The notes below the pieces were generated by a model. That model was not told the origin of the DNA. It saw only the letters and a list, made by a program, of their open reading frames with translations, and did not search any database. A program made the position numbers and the translations under genes. Positions 20,367 to 28,011 of a stretch of DNA of 41,297 nucleotides are shown piece by piece; the stretch's first letter is position 1, and each line of letters opens with the position of its first letter. Source of the stretch: Bacilli bacterium. Lineage in GTDB: Bacteria > Bacillota_I > Bacilli_A > RFN20 > CAG-826. The DNA is taken from assembly GCA_017445245.1 (NCBI GenBank), contig JAFSUM010000013.1:1-41297 (forward strand), written 5' to 3'.

Positions 20367-20960
20367 ATGAAACGCGCCCTCTCCCTCTATGACGACCTAA
20401 AATCGGCCTTCGATTACCTCACCTCTTCCTGGTTACGTTATTCCGTGAACGAGCGAACGGAACAAGAGGCCATGGTCATTCTTTTCGCTGGAAGTTTCCT
20501 TTTCGATAACCTCTTTGCCAAAGAGGACGCGGGCAAGGACATCACCGCCTTGGCCGCCAAAGAACTCGGGGACGATTTCAAGCCGAACGAGCTGGCCGAA
20601 ACCGCGACCAAGTTGCGCCTGGCGATGAACGCAGAGCATTTCGCGAGCAACGGGTCCCCGTTACGCGACTACCTCCTTTGGGTCGCCGAAGAGCATCCCG
20701 TTGTCATGGAGATGACCAAGGACCTTTATGGTTTGTTACCCCTGGCGGTAGCCGAGGCAATTTCTTCTTTGCTCATGGAACAAAACGAGCACTTCCTCCC
20801 CACCGAAGTAGCCGAACTGTCTTTCCTGAATTTCGTCACGGCGTTCCACCTTAATTACAAGGAACTAGAAGGCCCTCGCTTCAACACACGAGATTCCGCG
20901 TCCGCCTTCCTCGACGTGGAGGACGAGATGGAGCGCATTACGAAGGAAAACGTTAATTGA
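20367..20960 (+). CDS. Unknown acidic, helical cytoplasmic protein
   Basis: 197 aa; I do not recognise the family. It is rich in Glu, Asp, Leu and Ala, has no signal peptide or membrane segment, and looks mainly alpha-helical. It ends two or three bases before the histidine kinase gene (TGA at 20958-20960, ATG at 20964), so it is the first gene of a three-gene two-component operon. A role in the same signalling pathway is inferred from position only. A distant NusB-like helical fold crossed my mind because of the size and the nearby nusG, but I see no supporting motif. Confidence 0.75.
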   Translation: MKRALSLYDDLKSAFDYLTSSWLRYSVNERTEQEAMVILFAGSFLFDNLFAKEDAGKDITALAAKELGDDFKPNELAETATKLRLAMNAEHFASNGSPLRDYLLWVAEEHPVVMEMTKDLYGLLPLAVAEAISSLLMEQNEHFLPTEVAELSFLNFVTAFHLNYKELEGPRFNTRDSASAFLDVEDEMERITKENVN

Positions 20961-20963
20961 TAC

Positions 20964-22361
20964 ATGGGTAAGTCAAAAACTGTTTGGAGATACGTCGGCT
21001 GGATTTCTTTTATCCTCGTCGTTTTCCTCGCCGGCTTCCTCGTCTATGGTGTCATCCTCCACCAAACCACGTTCCCGGATTCCTATTATTCGTTCATCCG
21101 CACGTTCATCGTCGTCGCTTGGTTTTTGTGCGTGTTGATTATCGTCGTCGAAACCGTGGCGATGTTCTTTGATCCCGGTGCGACGTGGATCACGACGTTG
21201 CTGGCCATTGCCGCGACCGGCGCCCTATCCTTCTCAGCCGAAGCCTCACAATTCTATTTTCCAAACGGTTTTGCCAGTGAATGGATACCTCGCGTTTTCG
21301 CCACGCTTCACTTTGTGTTTATCGTCGCGGCAAGCTGCTGCGCCTATGCTTTCCTCGTTCGCGAGCACAAGCTCAAGGTCACGGCCAAGGAAATGAATAT
21401 CCTCGTCTGGCTCCTAATCGGATGCGCAATCTCCTATTATCCTTTAACCCTGATACGCATGGAGTTCATTTCGTTCCTTGGATTGTTTTTCTTCTTTTTC
21501 TTTTTCACGGGCAAGCTGTTGGTTCGTCTTCACTTCAGGGAGACCTTAACTTTGGCCACCCTCGTCGTCTATACGGACATGGCTCTGTTGTTGGGGACGG
21601 CTTTTACTTACGCTTTAGCCATCATTCCAGGCAGCTCCTATTCGGCGTATGGACTCTCCACCATTTCGACCTTTATCGTCATGTTCCTATTTCTTGTCGT
21701 CTATTTCGATTTCATCATGAAAACAACGCGAAAGGCCTACCAAACGGAGCAAGCGGAAAAAAGGGCGAAAACCCTGCAATCCGCTGTTCTAAAAGAGCAA
21801 ATCGCCCCTCATTTTATCTTTAATTCCCTGCAATCGGTCAAAACGAACTACCGCATCAGCCAAGACAAGGGAGACCGTTCAATTGACCTGCTTTCGAAGC
21901 ACCTGCGTACTTATGTAAAAAGCGGCGATAGGCAACTAGTTCCCTTTGTCGATGAGCTCGATTCAATCATGACGTTCGTCGAGCTGGCCAATCTGCGCAC
22001 CGACCATCCATATAACGTCATTTACGACATCGACAAGGAAGATTTCGAGGTCCCAATCCTCTCGATTGAACCTCTCATCGAAAACGCCATCCTCTATAGT
22101 GACGTCAACAATAAGGAAGACGGGCATATCGAAATCTCCTCTTTTGAGGAGGGAGATAGTATTATTATTCGGGTGACCGACAACGGAAAAGGCTTTGACG
22201 TGAACGCGGTTCGCGAAGGCGCCGTCGGCATAAAAAATGCCTTCGAACGCTTCCACTTGCTTCTAGGAGCCACGTGTCGCATCGAAAGTGAATTGGACAA
22301 GGGGACGACGATAACGATCGCCATCCCAAAGGGGGAACCGCATGAAAATAATCGTAGTTGA
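20964..22361 (+). CDS. LytS/YehU-type sensor histidine kinase
   Basis: 465 aa. About seven or eight membrane segments fill residues 12-250, including the run of eight phenylalanines at 174-181. A coiled linker at 255-278 precedes the His_kinase (PF06580-type) motif KEQIAPHFIFNSLQS with the phospho-accepting H283. The ATPase domain has N-box PLIENAILY (N374) and DNGKGF (406-411). The gene overlaps the response regulator by 20 bp. The membrane sensor half has no separate extracellular domain, so it may sense a membrane-related or small hydrophobic signal. Confidence 0.9.
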   Translation: MGKSKTVWRYVGWISFILVVFLAGFLVYGVILHQTTFPDSYYSFIRTFIVVAWFLCVLIIVVETVAMFFDPGATWITTLLAIAATGALSFSAEASQFYFPNGFASEWIPRVFATLHFVFIVAASCCAYAFLVREHKLKVTAKEMNILVWLLIGCAISYYPLTLIRMEFISFLGLFFFFFFFTGKLLVRLHFRETLTLATLVVYTDMALLLGTAFTYALAIIPGSSYSAYGLSTISTFIVMFLFLVVYFDFIMKTTRKAYQTEQAEKRAKTLQSAVLKEQIAPHFIFNSLQSVKTNYRISQDKGDRSIDLLSKHLRTYVKSGDRQLVPFVDELDSIMTFVELANLRTDHPYNVIYDIDKEDFEVPILSIEPLIENAILYSDVNNKEDGHIEISSFEEGDSIIIRVTDNGKGFDVNAVREGAVGIKNAFERFHLLLGATCRIESELDKGTTITIAIPKGEPHENNRS

Positions 22362-23118
22362 TGACGAACTTCACGCCCTGCACGATTTCTTAAGCACGAT
22401 CATCGGGGTCGAGAAAATCGAATACCAATTCTTCCGCGATGACGAGGAAGCAATTTCTCATTATGCCCAAGAGAATCCCATTGATGGCGCGTTCCTCGAT
22501 ATCAATATGGCTGGCATCAACGGTTTTGAACTCGCCAGAAAACTTCTCAAAATCCGCCCCAATTTGAAGATTTCCTTCATCACAGGCCTTTTAATTGAGG
22601 AAAAAGATGTCCCCTCCGACATCGCCCCTAACACGGTTTCGGTCATCCATAAGCCATATCGTCGCGAGGACCTAGGCGAAGCGCTCCGCAAATTCGGCGA
22701 CAGCAAATCGGCCTTGGAGGTCCGGATGTTTGGGGGGTTCGATTGTCTGATCAACGGTAAGGCCCTCCTCTTCTCCTCCAACAAGTCCAAAGAACTGTTC
22801 GCGTTATTGCTGGCCAACAACGGTCGCAGCGTCACCATGAACGCCGCGATTGCCGCCCTCTATCCCGAAAAGGAAGTCGAGAAAGCCAAAATCCTTTACC
22901 GCGATGCCGTTTGGAGACTTCGTAAGACCCTAGAGGAAGCCAAATGCGAGTGTGTGGTCTTCCAACGCGCCCTTTTGGTTTTGGATAAATCTTTCGTCAG
23001 CTGCGACTACTACGACTTGCTCGCGGGCAAGGACGTCTATTACGATGGCTCGTTCCTCCCCGAATACGAATGGGCAGAACCGTTCAAGCGCGAACTCGAT
23101 GCGCGGCTAGCAAAATAA
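22342..23118 (+). CDS. Response regulator, REC domain plus SARP-like DNA-binding domain
   Basis: 258 aa. Residues 1-115 are a receiver domain: acidic pair D7-D8, phospho-acceptor D53 in FLDINM, and K104 in IHKPYR. Residues about 125-225 match the OmpR-like winged helix of SARP-type regulators (RMFGGFDCLINGKALLF, SKELFALLL, then DAVWRLRKTL), ending in YYDGSFLPEYEWAE as in related Firmicutes regulators. It is the phosphorylation target of the kinase encoded just upstream. Regulated genes are unknown; the promoter of rpmG follows at once. Confidence 0.9.
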   Translation: MKIIVVDDELHALHDFLSTIIGVEKIEYQFFRDDEEAISHYAQENPIDGAFLDINMAGINGFELARKLLKIRPNLKISFITGLLIEEKDVPSDIAPNTVSVIHKPYRREDLGEALRKFGDSKSALEVRMFGGFDCLINGKALLFSSNKSKELFALLLANNGRSVTMNAAIAALYPEKEVEKAKILYRDAVWRLRKTLEEAKCECVVFQRALLVLDKSFVSCDYYDLLAGKDVYYDGSFLPEYEWAEPFKRELDARLAK

Positions 23119-23154
23119 CTATTGAGCACATCATTCCAACGGTGCGTGCGCCTC

Positions 23155-23183
23155 TTGACAAGCACGCGCCGCCCGAGTACGCT
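23155..23183 (+). promoter_or_regulatory. sigma-A type promoter for rpmG-secE-nusG
   Basis: TTGACA (23155-23160), 17-bp spacer, TACGCT (23178-23183), 27 bp before rpmG. No terminator is visible between the response regulator gene and this promoter. Confidence 0.7.
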
Positions 23184-23210
23184 TGTCAGCGCTGAAAGGT
23201 AAGATAGGCT

Positions 23211-23360
23211 ATGGCTCGTAAGAAAGTTTTTTTGATCTGCACCGAATGTCTAAGCCGCAACTATACCCTCAGCAAGCGCAGCGATGATCCGGTTCGGCAG
23301 GAACTCAACAAGTTCTGCCCGCGCTGCAACAAGCACACCTTGCACCGGGAAAGCAAATAA
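23211..23360 (+). CDS. rpmG: 50S ribosomal protein L33
   Basis: 49 aa, starting [20 protein letters not shown]. Two CxxC pairs (CTEC and CPRC) make this the zinc-binding form. It contacts the E site of the large subunit. GAAAGGTAAGA precedes the ATG. It lies directly before secE and nusG, as in Bacillus. Confidence 0.96.
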   Translation: MARKKVFLICTECLSRNYTLSKRSDDPVRQELNKFCPRCNKHTLHRESK

Positions 23361-23371
23361 GGAGGATTCCC

Positions 23372-23566
23372 ATGACGCCTAAAAAATACATGTCGGAGGT
23401 CGCGAAGGAAGGCAAGCGCATCCGCTGGCCCAAGCGCGACGTTCTCATCCCCGCGATCGTCGTGGTCGTCATCATCGCCGGCGTTGCCGCCCTCTTCCTT
23501 TCGATTGAGGACCTTGCCGCCGGCAGAATCATCAGCATCCTGAAAGATGCATTCGGAGGTAAATAA
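23372..23566 (+). CDS. secE: Preprotein translocase subunit SecE
   Basis: 64 aa. Cytoplasmic amphipathic helix (KYMSEVAKEGKRIRWPKRD) followed by a single membrane helix at about 26-46 (LIPAIVVVVIIAGVAALFL). It clamps the two halves of SecY in the SecYEG channel. The KRIRWPKRD motif is the SecE hallmark. GGAGG lies 8 nt before the ATG. The gap to rpmG is 11 bp. Confidence 0.96.
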   Translation: MTPKKYMSEVAKEGKRIRWPKRDVLIPAIVVVVIIAGVAALFLSIEDLAAGRIISILKDAFGGK

Positions 23567-23568
23567 AC

Positions 23569-24123
23569 ATGGCCGAACAACTTGGCGAAAAGCAATGGTA
23601 TATCGTTAATACCTACTCTCAGCACGAATCGAAAACCGCGGATAACCTGATCAAGCGTATCGACACCATGGGCATGAAGGACCTCATCCTTCGCGTCCTC
23701 GTCGCCGAACAGGAAGTCCCCGTCCTCAAAGACGGCCTCCCGACCGGTAAGACCAAGAAGGTCAACCTCTATCCCGGTTACATCTTCGTCGAAATGATCA
23801 TGACCCACCAGTCCTGGTTCATCGTCCGTAACACTCCGGGTGTCACCGGTATTACCGGTTCCGGCGGTGGCGGTCAGATGCCGACCCCCGTTTCCCGTGA
23901 GGAAATGGAAGCCGTTCTTAAGAGAATGGGTTGGGTCGACGATTCGATGTACGATCGTTATGCCCCCGGCGATGCCGTCCGCGTCATCCATGGACCTCTC
24001 GAAGGAACCGAAGGCAAAATCATCTCCATCGACAAAGCCACCGGCGTCTGCCGCGTCGAGACGATGTTCTTCGGCCGTGTCACGCCCGTCGACGTCGACT
24101 TCTCCGAGATCGAAAAGCTCTAA
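23569..24123 (+). CDS. nusG: Transcription antitermination/termination factor NusG
   Basis: 184 aa. NGN domain (WYIVNTYSQHESK, LYPGYIFVEM, WFIVRNTPGVTGITGSGG) that binds the polymerase clamp, and a C-terminal KOW domain (GDAVRVIHGPLEGTEGKI). It couples transcription to ribosomes or Rho. Start two bases after the secE stop. A terminator follows, so unlike in Bacillus it does not continue into rplK. Confidence 0.98.
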   Translation: MAEQLGEKQWYIVNTYSQHESKTADNLIKRIDTMGMKDLILRVLVAEQEVPVLKDGLPTGKTKKVNLYPGYIFVEMIMTHQSWFIVRNTPGVTGITGSGGGGQMPTPVSREEMEAVLKRMGWVDDSMYDRYAPGDAVRVIHGPLEGTEGKIISIDKATGVCRVETMFFGRVTPVDVDFSEIEKL

Positions 24124-24141
24124 GGAGAATTCCGATTCCAT

Positions 24142-24175
24142 TAGCCCTTGCCCAAAGCGGGGGCTATTTCTTTTT
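24142..24175 (+). terminator. Rho-independent terminator of rpmG-secE-nusG
   Basis: TAGCCC (24142-24147) and GGGCTA (24161-24166) pair, with extra inner C-G pairs, followed by TTTCTTTTT. The 3' arm contains the stop codon of the convergent sigma-factor gene (24164-24166). Confidence 0.85.
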
Positions 24176-24802
24176 GCCGAACTTCAAGATGAGGCGCATC
24201 GACTTGTTGGCCCATTGCCGATATCTGCTGATGAGGTATTTGATCCGGTTTTCGCTGACCCCGCAAAGCCTAGCTGCCTCTGAAAATGAATAGTCAGCGG
24301 CCACAAGCCTTACGGCATCAAGCATCATCGGATCAGCGCCTTTTGGCAGGCGATTTAGGTCTTCAAGTCGCTCCGCATAGAGCAAAAAACTCCGCGGATC
24401 GTCCATGAAATTGTCCGAAGCGACGAAATCAGAAAGAGCATAGGCGGTTTCGTTTTCGTCGATAAGCGTCGCGTCGAGGGACAACACCCTCCCGCTGTCG
24501 CTTTCTTCTTTGATCTTCTTGGAGAGCTTATGGATGATGGCATGGTAAAGGTTGCTGAGGAAATAAGTTCGAAAGCGCACGGAGCCAAAACGGTAACCGG
24601 AAACCGACGAAGTGTAGGCACGAAAATACGCTTCGTTCAAATCCCAGTCATCGAGCATCCTGCACGCCTCGTTTGCTACCGAGTAGCAATTGCGGACGCG
24701 TTCTTTGAAAAAGCGTTCCGCGAACAAGGACTCTGCCTTATGGTCGCCTAAACGGGCCGCCAGCAAAAGTTCCTCGTCATTGAGGATTTCTGTAGATGTC
24801 AT
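24164..24802 (-). CDS. Sigma-70-family factor, SigH-like
   Basis: 212 aa from ATG 24800-24802. The N-terminal DEELLLAARLGDHKAESLFAERFF resembles the start of sigma region 2 in SigH, followed by an aromatic segment (RFGSVRFRTYFLSNLYHAI) in the position of regions 2.3-2.4. The C-terminal SFSEAARLCGVSENRIKYLI is a region 4 type helix-turn-helix. It follows rlmB by 13 bp, near the place of sigH in Bacillus (rlmB-yacP-sigH-rpmGB-secE-nusG). The sequence is divergent, so target promoters cannot be guessed. No Shine-Dalgarno site is seen; longer in-frame starts lie within rlmB. Confidence 0.72.
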   Translation of the reverse strand: MTSTEILNDEELLLAARLGDHKAESLFAERFFKERVRNCYSVANEACRMLDDWDLNEAYFRAYTSSVSGYRFGSVRFRTYFLSNLYHAIIHKLSKKIKEESDSGRVLSLDATLIDENETAYALSDFVASDNFMDDPRSFLLYAERLEDLNRLPKGADPMMLDAVRLVAADYSFSEAARLCGVSENRIKYLISRYRQWANKSMRLILKFGKKK

Positions 24803-24815
24803 GTGTATGTATTGC

Positions 24816-25538
24816 TTATTTACGCGAAAGGAAGATGTGCGAGACAAGGATTCCCGTCGCAACGGATGCGTTGAGCGAGTTTACGTGTCCGACCATGGGG
24901 ATCTTCACGATGAAGTCGCTGCGCTTTAAGACGAGGTTGGAAACGCCAAAACCTTCGCTGCCCACGATAAGGGCAATCGGGCATTTATAGTCGACTTGGT
25001 CAAGTTCGAGTTTGGCCTCGCCATCGCTAGAAACAATCCAATAGCCCGCGTCCTTGAGTTCAGAGATGGCTTGGGAAAGATTGCCAACCCCGCAGACGGG
25101 AACATGATGGACCGCGCCGGTGGAGACCTTGGCGACCGTAGAATTCAAAGGCACGTTTCCTTTGTTTCGGATGATGACGCCGTCCACGCCAAACGCATCG
25201 CAGGAGCGGAGAATCGCCCCGAGGTTCGCAGGATCCTCAAGGCCGTCTAGAATCAGGACAAGCGGGTATCTCCCCTTCTCCTTCCCGATTTCAATGAGCC
25301 TTCTAAGGGGAACGAGTTCAGGGAGTTTGGCCTGGGCGACGATCCCTTGGTGATGGCCGTTCCCGGCGAGTTTGTCCAGCTCCCTGTCTTCGACATAGGA
25401 TACCGGTACGCCAAAATCGGAAGCCAATTTAACAAGAGGGTCGTTCTCTAGACGCTTACGTGCGTAAACGTGTTTGGAGTCGCGCGAACGGATGCATTCG
25501 CGGACTGCGTTCTTGCCATAAACATAATAGTCTGCCAT
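24816..25538 (-). CDS. rlmB: 23S rRNA (guanosine-2'-O-)methyltransferase, TrmH/RlmB family
   Basis: 240 aa. An N-terminal substrate-binding domain (YVYGKNAVRECI) is followed by a SPOUT knot: motif 1 ILDGLEDPANLGAILRSC, motif 2 IVGSEGFGVS, motif 3 IPMVGHVNSLNASVATGIL. In E. coli, RlmB methylates G2251 in the peptidyl transferase P-loop. It lies 32 bp downstream of cysS, a Bacilli arrangement, but the mrnC gene often found between them is missing. No Shine-Dalgarno site; TCAAAT lies 7 nt before the ATG, a weak hint of leaderless start. Confidence 0.93.
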   Translation of the reverse strand: MADYYVYGKNAVRECIRSRDSKHVYARKRLENDPLVKLASDFGVPVSYVEDRELDKLAGNGHHQGIVAQAKLPELVPLRRLIEIGKEKGRYPLVLILDGLEDPANLGAILRSCDAFGVDGVIIRNKGNVPLNSTVAKVSTGAVHHVPVCGVGNLSQAISELKDAGYWIVSSDGEAKLELDQVDYKCPIALIVGSEGFGVSNLVLKRSDFIVKIPMVGHVNSLNASVATGILVSHIFLSRK

Positions 25539-25570
25539 ACGCGAAATTTGAACACCCCTACCCTAAAAAA

Positions 25571-26920
25571 TTAAAACCATCCCTTTTGCATGAGTTTTGC
25601 ACGGATTTCGTCGCTTTTTGCAAAGTTTTTGGAGGCTTTTGCCTCGTCATAGTCGCGATAGAGCCGTTTGCCTTCTTCCCCAAGTTCGAGATAAGGGGCC
25701 TTGATTCCGAGGACTTTCAGATAATCGCGGATGCGGCCATAGGAAAGGCTTAGGGCCGCCACATCGATCTCGCGGGTACGGAGCAACTGGTTGGCCGCTT
25801 TCATTTCGGCGTAGAGAACCGAAATGGCGTTAGGCGTATTTAGGTCATCGCACATCGCGTCGAAGAATTCTTTTTCCTCGTCGCCTTTTACTGCGGTGAC
25901 GTCGATATCGCGAAGCTCCAGTTTGATCTCGACGCTTTTGAGCGTTTGAAGAATCTTCGCGTAATTCTTTTCGGCCTCCCCGATCGTATCTTCGGTGAAA
26001 GTCAAAGGAGCACGATAATGGGTATTGAGCACCATGAGGCGGAAAGGCATGCCGCCATATTTGGCGACGACGTCCTTGGCTAAGATGACATTGCCCAGGG
26101 ATTTTGACATCTTCTCGTTATCGATATTGATGAATCCGTTATGCAACCAATAACGGGCCAACTTGTTGTGATTGTGGGCTTTCGATTGGGCGATTTCGTT
26201 TTCGTGATGGGGGAATTTCAAATCGAAGCCACCACCATGGATATCGATAAAACCGCCTTGGTCTTTGAAAATCGAAGCGATCATGACACAGCATTCGGTG
26301 TGCCAACCCGGGCGGCCTTCGCTCCAAGGGGTCTGCCATTTGATGCCTTCGTCCGTATGTTTCCACAAAGCGAAATCCAAGGGCGATTTCTTTATATCAT
26401 TAACTTCTATACGCGCGCCCGCATTAAGGGATTCGGGGGTGTTGCCCGAGAGCTCACCATAGTCTTCGACGGAGTCCACTTTGAAATACACGTCCCCGTT
26501 TTTCGCTTCGTAGGCCGCGCCGGAATCAACCAAATCGCCGATATAGGAAATCATCTGATCCATATATACGGTCGGGCGCGGGGTGATATCGGGCTGCAAA
26601 GCGCCGACTTCGTCGACCAAGGAAGCAAATTTGTGGATGACGTCTTCGGTCAATTGGCTTTCTTTGATGCCGAGCTCTTTCGCGCGATTGATGATCTTGT
26701 CATCGACGTCGGTGTAATTGGAAACGAACGTGACCTTATAACCCAGGGCCATAAAGAGTCTCCGCCACGCATCGAAGACGATGACGGGACGGAAATTCCC
26801 GATATGGGGATCGTTATAAACGGTCGGGCCGCAGACATAAAAGGACACTTTGCCTTCTTGAATGGGCTCGAAGGTCTCGAGCTTTCCACCTAATGAATTA
26901 AATAGACGAACTTCTCTCAT
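25571..26920 (-). CDS. cysS: Cysteinyl-tRNA synthetase
   Basis: 449 aa. Class I synthetase that charges tRNA-Cys. It shows the zinc ligand C30 in YVCGPTVYND, HIGN (39-42, the HIGH motif), WHTECC with another zinc ligand, and KMSKSLGN. The C-terminal SDEIRAKLMQKGW is typical of bacterial CysS. GATAAT (26929-26934) lies 8 nt before the ATG with no Shine-Dalgarno site, so the message is probably leaderless. rlmB follows. Confidence 0.98.
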   Translation of the reverse strand: MREVRLFNSLGGKLETFEPIQEGKVSFYVCGPTVYNDPHIGNFRPVIVFDAWRRLFMALGYKVTFVSNYTDVDDKIINRAKELGIKESQLTEDVIHKFASLVDEVGALQPDITPRPTVYMDQMISYIGDLVDSGAAYEAKNGDVYFKVDSVEDYGELSGNTPESLNAGARIEVNDIKKSPLDFALWKHTDEGIKWQTPWSEGRPGWHTECCVMIASIFKDQGGFIDIHGGGFDLKFPHHENEIAQSKAHNHNKLARYWLHNGFINIDNEKMSKSLGNVILAKDVVAKYGGMPFRLMVLNTHYRAPLTFTEDTIGEAEKNYAKILQTLKSVEIKLELRDIDVTAVKGDEEKEFFDAMCDDLNTPNAISVLYAEMKAANQLLRTREIDVAALSLSYGRIRDYLKVLGIKAPYLELGEEGKRLYRDYDEAKASKNFAKSDEIRAKLMQKGWF

Positions 26921-26928
26921 ACGGGCGT

Positions 26929-26934
26929 ATTATC
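26929..26934 (-). promoter_or_regulatory. Extended -10 box 8 nt before cysS
   Basis: Minus strand TGCGATAAT (TG-N-GATAAT), then eight bases and the cysS ATG. The gap to the upstream gph-like gene is only 48 bp. Confidence 0.55.
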
Positions 26935-26968
26935 GCACCCGCGCTCCCACTTGCGTAGCCGTTTATGG

Positions 26969-27619
26969 TTATCGAATAACCCTTTTGAGTTCTTCGGGGG
27001 TTTCCGCAAAGAAATCGGCATCGTTTTTTACGGCTTCGTAATCAACTTCGTACCCCCAGCCGCATAAAAGAACCTTCATGCCAGCGTTATGACCGGTCGC
27101 GATGTCAACGTGGCTATCCCCGATGAATAAGCATTCCTCCGGTTTCGCCCCAACTTCATTTAGATACTTGAACACGAAAGCGGGATTTGGTTTGACCGGA
27201 TCTCCTTCGTTGATACCATAGATCCGTTCAAAGAACCCTTCTCCAAAATGCATCGGGACGATAACTTGGGCAAGAGCGTCCGGCTTATTGGTCACGACCG
27301 CCATGCGGATTCCTTGATTCTTGAGTTCGGTAAGAACGGCATTTAAACCCAAAAATGGTTTGGCCCGTTCCGTCTGGTGTTCCTTATATAGGGCCATATA
27401 CACCGGCTTGAGAAGTTGAAACTCTTCTGGATTATCATGGTTGCGAAGAGCCCGATGAAGCAAAGCATCCGCCCCATCCCCGACTAAGGTTTTCGTCCCC
27501 TCGCGGTCATAACGCCACGGATATCCTTTTTGTTCCAACGCCGAATTAATCGCGAAAGTGATGTCATCGATCGTGTCGAGAATCGTGCCATCCAAATCGA
27601 AAATCAAATAGTTATACAT
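26969..27619 (-). CDS. HAD phosphatase, phosphoglycolate phosphatase/PpaX-like
   Basis: 216 aa from ATG 27617-27619 (MYNYLIFDLDGTILDT). Motif I DLDGTILD, motif II VVTNKPDAL, motif III in GDPVKPNPAFV, motif IV FIGDSHVDIATGHNAG, and a helical cap between motif I and II. These match Gph and the related pyrophosphatase PpaX, which clear 2-phosphoglycolate or pyrophosphate. The frame is open for 48 further codons upstream, but these cover promoter DNA. TATAAT lies 7 nt before the ATG and no Shine-Dalgarno site is present. Confidence 0.88.
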   Translation of the reverse strand: MYNYLIFDLDGTILDTIDDITFAINSALEQKGYPWRYDREGTKTLVGDGADALLHRALRNHDNPEEFQLLKPVYMALYKEHQTERAKPFLGLNAVLTELKNQGIRMAVVTNKPDALAQVIVPMHFGEGFFERIYGINEGDPVKPNPAFVFKYLNEVGAKPEECLFIGDSHVDIATGHNAGMKVLLCGWGYEVDYEAVKNDADFFAETPEELKRVIR

Positions 27620-27626
27620 TACATAT

Positions 27627-27632
27627 ATTATA
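27627..27632 (-). promoter_or_regulatory. -10 box 7 nt before the gph-like gene
   Basis: Perfect TATAAT on the minus strand; TTAATG lies 17 bp upstream as a weak -35. Transcription would begin at the start codon. The region from here to 27795 is AT-rich and otherwise holds no gene. Confidence 0.6.
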
Positions 27633-27795
27633 CGGGCATTATGCGCACGCATTAACGTCTGAAAAACACACGTAAAAAATGTTTTAAAATTTTCAAAAAC
27701 ATGAAAAACATCGATAGCATCGAATAAAAAAGAATAGATGCCATCGGCTGAAACCGCTTTCATTTATTTTTTCAAAAAAATTTTGCAAAAAAGTG

Positions 27796-27824
27796 TTGCA
27801 TTCATTTTTATTTCTTTCTATAGT
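27796..27824 (+). promoter_or_regulatory. Promoter of the giant ncRNA
   Basis: TTGCAT (27796-27801), 17-bp spacer, TATAGT (27819-27824). Upstream, 27760-27795 is A/T-tract DNA resembling an UP element. The predicted start at about 27829-27831 coincides with the first stem of the RNA (CCTCGCAA). Confidence 0.75.
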
Positions 27825-28011
27825 TATCGTCCTCGCAAGGGAACGGGGTTGCAAAACTCCGAAATTGCGAGAGGCCAAAACCGGGTTCGCCCGGCTCTGG
27901 TGAAGGGAATGCAAGATGCCCCGAGGGCCGTCAAAAGCCTCAAAGGTCTGCTCCTTCGAAAGAAGGGAACTGACGCGGCTTGAACTTCGTCAGTAAAGGA
28001 ACTCCCGCCCC

